In this document: positions 24,975-30,798 of the stretch, piece after piece
How positions within the stretch are numbered: position 1 is the stretch's first letter
Layout of the letters: every line of letters starts with the position of its first letter
From: CAZYQW01 sp964649825
GTDB taxonomy: Bacteria; Planctomycetota; B15-G4; JADJEK01
DNA: 30,798 nucleotides
Direction of reading: 5' to 3'
Assembly: GCA_964649825.1 (NCBI GenBank)
Contig: CAZYQW010000017.1
Coordinates: 1 to 30,798 of the forward strand
Notes under the pieces: model-generated
Told to the model about the DNA's origin: nothing
The model's database searches: none
Seen by the model: only the letters and a program-made list of their open reading frames with translations
Translations under genes and position numbers: made by a program

Positions 24975-27011
24975 TCACGCGTCGAGCGCGGCGGCGAGCG
25001 CCGGCGCGTCCTGGATCGGGGACAGGCAGGTGCCGCCCGCGCAGACGTACGCGGTGGCGCGCCCGCCGACTGCGTCACGGTGGCGCAGGATCCCGGGTGC
25101 GGTCGGATCGTTGGCCCGACCGCCGTCGGACGCCAGGACGAAGGAGCCCGGCCGCAGCCGGCCGTGCGCGGCACGCTCGAGCGCGCGAAGGTCGTCCGCG
25201 CCGGGCCGACCGACGAGCAGCACCGTACGCGGGTGGTAGATGGCGACGTCGATCGCCTGGAGCATCTGGCCGAACCCGGCCGGGCTCTGCCGCACGAGCG
25301 CCGCGAACGATTGCATCGTGGCCCGCGCCGCCGCTTCGTAGCCGGCGTCGCCGGTCACCTCGTGGGCCCGCAGCAGGTTCATCGCCATGACCGAGTTGCC
25401 GGACGGCACGGCGTTGTCGAACGGGTCGCGCGAGCGGCCGAGCGGCGCCTCCTGATCGGCCGCCGTCATGAAGAAGCCGCCGTCCGGCGCGGCGAAGCGA
25501 TCGAGCGCGGCGCCGGTCAGTCGGATCGCGGCGTCGAGCCATCGCGGGTCGGACGAGACCGAGGCGAGGTCGAAGAGCGCCTGGGCGAGGTTCGCGTAGT
25601 CGGGCAGGAACGCGTCGATGCGGGCCTCGCCCTCGCGCCAGGTGCGGAGGAGCCGGCCGCCGTTCCACGCCGCGCCGAGGAGGAACGCCGCGGCTCGCTC
25701 GGCCGCCGCGACGAAACGCGGCTCGTCGAGGATCGCGCCGGTCCGCACGAGTCCGGAGATCATCAGTCCGTTCCACTCGGTCAGGACCTTGTCGTCGAGG
25801 CCGGGGGCCACGCGCGTCCGCCGGCGCTCGAGCAGCCGCGCGATCGCGGACGCGAACGTCGCGCGCCGCGACTCGTCGCCCTTCTGGGTCAGCGCGCTCG
25901 TGCCGTGCTCGAAGTTGCCGCTCGCCGAGACGCCGAAGTACGAACAGAACGCGTCACCGTCCGCGCGGCCGAGCACGTCGCGGATCTCGTCGGGGGTCCA
26001 GACGAAGTACTTCCCCTCCACGCCCTCCGAGTCGGCGTCGGTGGCCGAGTAGAAGCCGCCGTCCGGGTGAGTCATCTCGCGGATGACGTACGCGCAGGTC
26101 TCGCGCGCGACGCGCTCGAACGTCGGCTCTCCCGTCACCGCGAACGCCTCCGCGTAGACCGGCGCGAGAAGCGCGTTGTCGTAGAGCATCTTCTCGAAGT
26201 GCGGGATCAGCCACTCGCCGTCGGTCGAGTAGCGATGGAAGCCGCCGCCGATCTGGTCGTAGATCCCGCCACGCGCCATCTTCTCGAGCGAGAAGCCGGC
26301 GATCTGCAGCACGCGTGCGTTCGGGCCGCGCGCGTTGCGGCGCAGCAGCAGCGCGATGTCCATCGGATGCGGGAACTTCGGCGGGTCTCCGAAGCCGCCG
26401 TCGCGTTCGTCGAACAACCGGTCGAGCATCGTCACCGCGACGTCGAGCAGCTCGGGAGCGATCTCCTCCGACGCAGCGCGTCCCGCCGCGAGCTCGGCGA
26501 TCCGCGCCGAGATTCCGTCCGCGCTCCGCACGACGCGTTCGCGGTCCTCCGCGTACGCGCGCGCGAGGTAGGAAAGGACGGTGGCGAAGCCGGGACGGCC
26601 CCACCGGTCGGTCGGCGGGAAGTACGTTCCTCCGTAGTACGGTTTCAGGTCCGGGGTGAGGAAGACCGACATCGGCCATCCTCCTTGCCCGGTCAAGAGC
26701 TGCACCGCCTTCATGTAGACCTCGTCCAGATCGGGCCGCTCCTCGCGGTCGACCTTGATCGACACGAAGTGCGCGTTCAGGAGCGCCGCGATCTCGTCGT
26801 TCTCGAACGACTCGCGCTCCATGACGTGGCACCAGTGGCAGGACGAGTAGCCGATCGACAGGAAGATCGGCTTGTCCTCCTCCCGCGCCCGGGCCAGCGC
26901 CTCCTCTCCCCATGGATGCCAATCGACGGGGTTGAAGCGGTGCTGGCGCAGATAAGGACTCGTCTCGTTCGCGAGACGATTCGGAGGCCGCCGGCCGGGC
27001 TCGTCGCTCAT
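24975..27011 (-). CDS. YyaL/SSP411-type thioredoxin domain protein
   Basis: This 678-residue protein belongs to the YyaL (spermatogenesis-associated 20) family. It has an N-terminal thioredoxin domain (about 1-170) starting NRLANETSPYLRQH, with the redox pair Cys58-Cys61 (SSCHWCHVM) and GGWPMSVFLTPDLKP. The rest is an (alpha/alpha)6 barrel like N-acylglucosamine 2-epimerases (DPPKFPHP, GGIYDQIGGGFHRYSTD, WLIPHFEKMLYDNA). Length and motif order are complete. The function of the family is not established. The ATG at 27011 has GAGAG upstream; the frame is open to 27191, but the family N-terminus begins at 27011. It heads a four-gene minus-strand group. Confidence 0.93.
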   Translation of the reverse strand: MSDEPGRRPPNRLANETSPYLRQHRFNPVDWHPWGEEALARAREEDKPIFLSIGYSSCHWCHVMERESFENDEIAALLNAHFVSIKVDREERPDLDEVYMKAVQLLTGQGGWPMSVFLTPDLKPYYGGTYFPPTDRWGRPGFATVLSYLARAYAEDRERVVRSADGISARIAELAAGRAASEEIAPELLDVAVTMLDRLFDERDGGFGDPPKFPHPMDIALLLRRNARGPNARVLQIAGFSLEKMARGGIYDQIGGGFHRYSTDGEWLIPHFEKMLYDNALLAPVYAEAFAVTGEPTFERVARETCAYVIREMTHPDGGFYSATDADSEGVEGKYFVWTPDEIRDVLGRADGDAFCSYFGVSASGNFEHGTSALTQKGDESRRATFASAIARLLERRRTRVAPGLDDKVLTEWNGLMISGLVRTGAILDEPRFVAAAERAAAFLLGAAWNGGRLLRTWREGEARIDAFLPDYANLAQALFDLASVSSDPRWLDAAIRLTGAALDRFAAPDGGFFMTAADQEAPLGRSRDPFDNAVPSGNSVMAMNLLRAHEVTGDAGYEAAARATMQSFAALVRQSPAGFGQMLQAIDVAIYHPRTVLLVGRPGADDLRALERAAHGRLRPGSFVLASDGGRANDPTAPGILRHRDAVGGRATAYVCAGGTCLSPIQDAPALAAALDA

Positions 27012-27205
27012 TGCTTTCTCTCGTTGCGGGAACCGCTCCTGATAGCACGTCGAGACGAACGCGCGTTCCAAGGTCGCGCCCCCGGTTGGAAATGGCGACG
27101 AATCGCGTTTTTGTCGTTGAGACCGCCCTCGCCCTGGTGGATGCTGTGGGGCTCGACACCCCGTCACGTCTCGACGGTCGCGGCGCCCCACACACAGAGC
27201 GAATC
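27012..27205. other. Divergent intergenic region
   Basis: These 194 bases lie between the yyaL-like gene (minus) and the unrecognised plus-strand gene and should contain both promoters. A GGGG/CCCC inverted pair near 27148-27163 and a run of T near 27110 are visible, but no reliable promoter pair can be named. Confidence 0.35.
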
Positions 27206-28423
27206 ATGTCCAAACCTCTTCTGAGCCTTCATTTCCATGCGGACGAACGGTTCGGCCCGATCCTCGAGTCCGCGCGCGCGACGGCACGCGACGAGCGGCT
27301 GCGGAAGGCGGCTCCGTTCGATTCGCCGCCGGAAGGAACGCGCGTGTTCGGCGCGCTGCACCGCTTCGCGGACGGCCTCGGCGCGCCGGTGCTCGTGTCG
27401 ATCTCGAACGAACGACTGCTGCGCGCGTTCGACGACGCGTCGGAACGCAAGGCCCTCGGCAACGGGACGTCGCGCCGCCGCCTGCTCACGGTGCCGACCC
27501 TCGCGTTCTCGGCCGACCCGCGGTTGTTCGCCGCGTTCGAGGTGGCGGACGAGGTGCGCCTCAACCTCGACCTCCTGAAGCGCGCGCTGATCACGCCGCC
27601 CCTCGCCGAGCCGCCGTCCGGAGACGCCCGTCACGTCGTCTATGCCGCCGACCCCGCCGCGACGATCGCCGACCTGCCGCTGCACGCGAAGGAAGTCGTC
27701 ATCGGCATCGACCTCGGCAGCATCGAGCGCGGCGGCGACGTCGACGGAGCGTTCGCGCGCCTTCTCGACGCGATCCTGGGACGGAACGACCTGCGCGTGA
27801 AGACGCCGGTCGCCGGCCCTCCGGGATTCGGAGACCGTTTCCTCCAGGACCTGCTTGCGTCGGGCGGGCGGTACCCGCGGTTCGCGGCCGGGTCCGAAGA
27901 CGACGTCGACGTGACGCGCGACATCTTCCCGTTCGACCTGATCGTCAAGTCGCTCGCGGACGCGGCCGCGCCGCGCACGATCGCGGCGCACGGGAACGCG
28001 ATCCTCGAGTCCGGTTTCGACCTCGAGAAGCTCGATCCGAAGCTCGCGCGCGGACTGCTGCTGCGCCGGCTGGCCCGTGCCGCGGTCCCGGACGGAACCG
28101 ATCCGATCGAGCGCGCGCGCGCTGCGTTCCTGATCGCGGGCGTGCTGCTCGAGAGGTGCGTGGCCGATGAGTCCGTCCCCGACGCCGCGATCACGCTTGC
28201 CGGGTCGATGGCCCCGATCCCCGACCTGCTGCGCCGCCTCCTCGAACGAACGGACGGCTCGGCTCCCAAGAAGGTCGAGCAACGGGTCGCCGCGTTCGAG
28301 ACGGTGACCTCCGCCCCGACCGGCAAGGCGGCGGCGAAGTCGCTCCTCGACACGGTCGCGAACGGACTCGACATCCTCGAGTCTTGGGCGGCGGCGCGTC
28401 ACGAGAACTGCGTCACCGGATGA
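27206..28423 (+). CDS. Hypothetical protein of unknown family
   Basis: I do not recognise this 405-residue protein. It has no signal peptide and no membrane segment. The N-terminal half has several hydrophobic strands (PLLSLHFHA, APVLVSISNERLL, EVVIGIDLGSIERGGD) consistent with an alpha/beta domain. The C-terminal half is mainly helical, rich in Ala, Leu and Arg. The ATG at 27206 has only a weak purine stretch upstream; the open frame extends to 27011, but the codons before 27206 run through the divergent intergenic region. The stop overlaps the start of the GH3 gene as ATGA, so the two are translationally coupled and may act together in cell-wall amino-sugar turnover; that is inference from position alone. 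Confidence 0.75.
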   Translation: MSKPLLSLHFHADERFGPILESARATARDERLRKAAPFDSPPEGTRVFGALHRFADGLGAPVLVSISNERLLRAFDDASERKALGNGTSRRRLLTVPTLAFSADPRLFAAFEVADEVRLNLDLLKRALITPPLAEPPSGDARHVVYAADPAATIADLPLHAKEVVIGIDLGSIERGGDVDGAFARLLDAILGRNDLRVKTPVAGPPGFGDRFLQDLLASGGRYPRFAAGSEDDVDVTRDIFPFDLIVKSLADAAAPRTIAAHGNAILESGFDLEKLDPKLARGLLLRRLARAAVPDGTDPIERARAAFLIAGVLLERCVADESVPDAAITLAGSMAPIPDLLRRLLERTDGSAPKKVEQRVAAFETVTSAPTGKAAAKSLLDTVANGLDILESWAAARHENCVTG

Positions 28424-29889
28424 ACCTCGAGGAGTCGATCGCGCGCGTGCTCTGTCCGCGCTTCCCGATCGGCGCCGACGGAATCGACTTCGGCGACGGC
28501 GCGCCGCGCCTCCTCCCCGGCGGCTTCTGCGTCTTCCGCGTCGCGCTGCCGGCCGCGCTCGACGCGCTCGCGGAGCTGCGCGGCGGCGGCACGTTTCCGT
28601 ACGTCTGCTCCGACCTCGAGCGCGGCGCGGGTCAGCAGGTGCCCGGCATGACGCGGCTCGCTCCCCCGATCGCCATCGGCGCGAGCGGCGACGTGGGCCT
28701 CGCGCGCGAAGCAGGCCGACTGACCGCGATCGAGGCGCGCTCGCTCGGAATCGCGGTCGTGTTCGCGCCGGTGCTCGACGTCGCGGACCACGGAGCCAAT
28801 CCGATCGTCGCGTCGCGCGCGTTCAGCGACGATGCGGCGACCGTGTCACGGTTCGGACGCACGTGGATCGAAGGATGCACCGAGGGGGGAGCGCGCGCGA
28901 CGGCGAAGCACTACCCCGGCCACGGCGCCACGCTCGAGGACTCGCATCTGACGCTGCCGGTGCTCGACCGGCGGCTGGCCGCGCTCGAGGCAATCGACGA
29001 GCCGCCGTTCCGAGCGGCGATCGACGCCGGCGTCCCCGCGATGATGGTAGGCCATCTCGCCGCGCTCGACATCGATCCCGACGGTCGCCCGGCGTCCCTG
29101 TCGCGCAACGTCATCACCGAACGGCTGCGCGGCCGCCTCGGTTTCCGCGGCGTCGTGTTCACCGACGCGCTCGACATGGCCGCGATCGCGCCCGGCGACG
29201 CGGACCCAGGTTCCGACCCGGCCGTGCGCGTGCTCGCGGCCGGCGCCGACGTTCCGCTCCTCACCGCAGATCCGAGCCGCGCGGCCCGCGCGATCCGGGA
29301 CGCGGTGCAGGCCGGCCTCCTCGCGGAGACGCGCGTCCGGGACGCGGCAACGCGGGTCACGCAGCTCGTCACCGGCGTCGACGTCGCGGCGCGCCCGAGC
29401 TACCGGCCGCACGCGGGCGGCGCCGATCTCGCGCGGCGCATCGCGCGGGCGGCGGTCGTTCCGCTCGGCGATCGAGCGATCGAGAACGCGCCCCTCCGCG
29501 GGGACGTCGACGTCGTGTTGATCGACGACGCGAACGCCGTCGAACGATACGAGTCGTTCCTTCGCCTCCTGCGTGCCCGCGACGTCGCCCCGTCCTCCGC
29601 GGAAGCATCGTCGGACCGGCGCCGCCTCGTCGTCGTGTTCAGCGACGTCCGCTCGAGCAAAGGGCGCGTCCGCCTCCCCGAGCCGTTGGCGCGGCGCGCC
29701 CGGTCGCTGCTGCGGCCGGGAGACGTCCTTCTCTCGGCCGGACCGCCGCAGGCGGCGAGCGACCTCTATGATCACCCGACGATCGTGTTCGTCATGGACC
29801 AGGACGATCCGTCGCTCGAAGCCGCGGCCGACGCGCTGACGGGTCGTTTGCGACCGACCGGCCGCCGAACGTTTCGAGGTCTCCATTGA
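28420..29889 (+). CDS. Glycoside hydrolase family 3, NagZ-like beta-N-acetylhexosaminidase
   Basis: The 489 residues contain the GH3 catalytic barrel (about 1-345) with the NagZ hallmark KHYPGHGATLEDSHLTLP: Lys163, His164 and the acid/base dyad Asp174-His176. The nucleophile is Asp249 in FTDALDM. Upstream YVCSDLERGAGQQVPG shapes the sugar site. About 140 C-terminal residues form a small extra domain that may be a reduced GH3 C-terminal sandwich. NagZ enzymes remove N-acetylglucosamine from muropeptides during peptidoglycan recycling; other beta-hexosaminides are possible. There is no export signal, as in cytoplasmic NagZ. Its start overlaps the preceding gene (ATGA) and its stop overlaps the following gene (TTGA). 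Confidence 0.9.
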   Translation: MNLEESIARVLCPRFPIGADGIDFGDGAPRLLPGGFCVFRVALPAALDALAELRGGGTFPYVCSDLERGAGQQVPGMTRLAPPIAIGASGDVGLAREAGRLTAIEARSLGIAVVFAPVLDVADHGANPIVASRAFSDDAATVSRFGRTWIEGCTEGGARATAKHYPGHGATLEDSHLTLPVLDRRLAALEAIDEPPFRAAIDAGVPAMMVGHLAALDIDPDGRPASLSRNVITERLRGRLGFRGVVFTDALDMAAIAPGDADPGSDPAVRVLAAGADVPLLTADPSRAARAIRDAVQAGLLAETRVRDAATRVTQLVTGVDVAARPSYRPHAGGADLARRIARAAVVPLGDRAIENAPLRGDVDVVLIDDANAVERYESFLRLLRARDVAPSSAEASSDRRRLVVVFSDVRSSKGRVRLPEPLARRARSLLRPGDVLLSAGPPQAASDLYDHPTIVFVMDQDDPSLEAAADALTGRLRPTGRRTFRGLH

Positions 29890-30602
29890 ACGTCGTCCGT
29901 GCCCGACTTCCCCGCCTCGCCGCGCTCGCGCCCGCCGTCCTGTTCGCCTGCTCGATCCCCACCGAATCGGCCATCCTGCGGGATGCCGTCCTGCGGCGCG
30001 GCGGCGAGGACACGATCCGAGCCGCGGGGACCATCGTCCGCGCCGGCTCGGGCGAGCTCGTGGGGACACCGATCACGTTCCGATCCGAGTACACCCACCC
30101 CAACCGGCTCCGCTGGACGATCTCGCTGCCGAACGTCGACTCCGCCGTCGACCTGCTGTTCGACGGCCACGCCGGGTACGCCATGCACGGCGAGCACAAG
30201 ACGCGCCTCGAGCCGGCCGACGTGCAGGTGATCCGCAACCGCGCGATGGACGAGACCGTCTTCTGGCTCGTCGGGCTGGACGAGCCCAACCTGATCGTGG
30301 CCGACGAGGGCGAGAAGGAGCTCGACGGTCGTACGGTCCATTCGCTGCGGGTCGAGCACTGGACCGGCTACTCGCGGCTGCTCCACTTCGACGCCGAGAC
30401 GCACGACCTCATCGGCTCCGAGGGCTACACGTGGACCGAGCTCGGCCGGCGCTACGTCGAGACGACGTACTCGGACTTCGCGGAGTTCGACGGCGTGCGG
30501 GTGTCGACTCGGATCCTCCAGCGCATCGATGGCGAGCCGTTCCTGACGCTGGTCCATGACGACGTGAGGTTCGAGCCGCCGCCTCCGACCGCCGTGCCCT
30601 GA
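29886..30602 (+). CDS. Probable lipoprotein with LolA/LolB-like fold
   Basis: This 238-residue protein starts with TTG at 29886, overlapping the GH3 stop, with GAGGT upstream. The N-terminus (RLPRLAALAPAVLFACSIP) is a lipoprotein signal with LFAC as lipobox. The mature part has the pattern of outer-membrane lipoprotein-sorting proteins: DTIRAAGTIVRAGSGE, then YTHPNRLRWTISLP, VDLLFDGHAGYAMHG, LDGRTVHSLRVE and YSDFAEFDGVRVSTRI. This antiparallel half-barrel binds lipids or acyl chains in LolA and LolB and in related proteins of unknown role. A function in envelope lipid handling is likely but not shown. Only a weak hairpin at 30614-30628 follows before the terminal repeat. Confidence 0.82.
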   Translation: MNVVRARLPRLAALAPAVLFACSIPTESAILRDAVLRRGGEDTIRAAGTIVRAGSGELVGTPITFRSEYTHPNRLRWTISLPNVDSAVDLLFDGHAGYAMHGEHKTRLEPADVQVIRNRAMDETVFWLVGLDEPNLIVADEGEKELDGRTVHSLRVEHWTGYSRLLHFDAETHDLIGSEGYTWTELGRRYVETTYSDFAEFDGVRVSTRILQRIDGEPFLTLVHDDVRFEPPPPTAVP

Positions 30603-30651
30603 GTCCGACACGACGCCCCGATCGGGCGGCGATCCGTGCCGCTCCGCCCCC

Positions 30652-30798
30652 CTATCAGCCCGTGGTGAAAGTCATTCCGGCTGCGGCGGGCCCTCGCGAC
30701 CGATCTCTTCGTTGCAGGATCCTCGACGTACAGGCAGTACGCCTGCGGTCCTGCGCCTCGATCTCGGTCGCGATGACCTCGCCTCGCTTCGAAAGCAC
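30652..30798. repeat. Left part of the MITE-like repeat element (copy B, truncated by the window edge)
   Basis: Starting with the terminal segment at 30652-30672 (core CCCGTGGTGAAA), this copy runs to the window end and shares 88 of 89 bases with positions 1-89 in its last part (30710-30798). The terminal segment matches the reverse complement of 88-108 at 19 of 21 positions. The copy lacks its right inverted repeat because the window stops. It begins 49 bases after the last gene and has no coding capacity. Confidence 0.75.

Noticed and set aside
27117..27146. Possible -35/-10 promoter upstream of the 405-residue protein gene
   Set aside because: TTGAGA is followed at 18 bases by a poor -10 match; not better than chance in this region.
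30614..30628. Terminator after the last lipoprotein gene
   Set aside because: Only a five-base stem (CGCCC/GGGCG) with no T-tract; too weak to call in DNA this rich in G and C.
1..30798. A circular plasmid or phage with terminal redundancy
   Set aside because: No replication, partition, conjugation or phage genes are present; the content is chromosomal metabolism and repair, and the terminal repeat has its own inverted-repeat boundaries.

Overview
The window is a GC-rich, gene-dense bacterial chromosomal segment. GTG and TTG starts are common, neighbouring genes often overlap by four bases, and intergenic gaps are short. Two probable lipoproteins and several exported proteins suggest a Gram-negative (diderm) cell. 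The phylum cannot be fixed from the sequence alone. An EboE-like protein, secreted amidohydrolase-fold proteins and the lack of classical proteobacterial gene order would suit Planctomycetota, Myxococcota or a related environmental lineage, but that is inference.

Region 1 (about 0.17-16.3 kb, all on the minus strand, transcribed right to left) reads as one long co-oriented cluster. It begins with lipA, an E1-alpha, E1-beta and the E2 acyltransferase of a 2-oxo acid dehydrogenase, then a second E1-alpha, lpdA (E3) and lipB. So one block holds octanoyl transfer (LipB), sulfur insertion (LipA), the lipoyl-bearing E2, the E3 that reoxidises it, and the decarboxylase, in a two-alpha, one-beta form. 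It continues with a SirB1-type transglutaminase-fold protein, an aldehyde dehydrogenase, a MazG-DinB fusion, a thioredoxin-type arsenate reductase, an ADP-forming acyl-CoA synthetase and exonuclease VII (xseA, xseB). The acyl-CoA synthetase could turn acyl-CoA from the dehydrogenase into acid plus ATP; this link is inferred from position only.

Region 2 (16.4-19.2 kb) has a strong hairpin, then a thioredoxin-fold/coiled-coil gene (minus) whose apparent signal peptide lies upstream in the same frame but is cut off by a UGA. Divergently there is a GT4 glycosyltransferase overlapping a small probable lipoprotein.

Region 3 (19.2-27.0 kb, minus strand) is a tight four-gene group: a YyaL/SSP411-type thioredoxin protein, two secreted amidohydrolase-fold proteins (three modules, only one with an intact HxH metal motif), and a lone EboE-like TIM-barrel protein.

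Region 4 (27.2-30.6 kb, plus strand) is an overlapping trio: an unrecognised 405-residue protein, a GH3 NagZ-like beta-N-acetylhexosaminidase and a probable LolA/LolB-fold lipoprotein.

Both window ends lie inside copies of the same repeat (88 of 89 bases identical). Joined, the two partial copies give a roughly 166-bp element with 21-base terminal inverted repeats, like a MITE. No rRNA, tRNA, CRISPR array or transposase gene was seen. No gap between genes exceeds about 300 bases.
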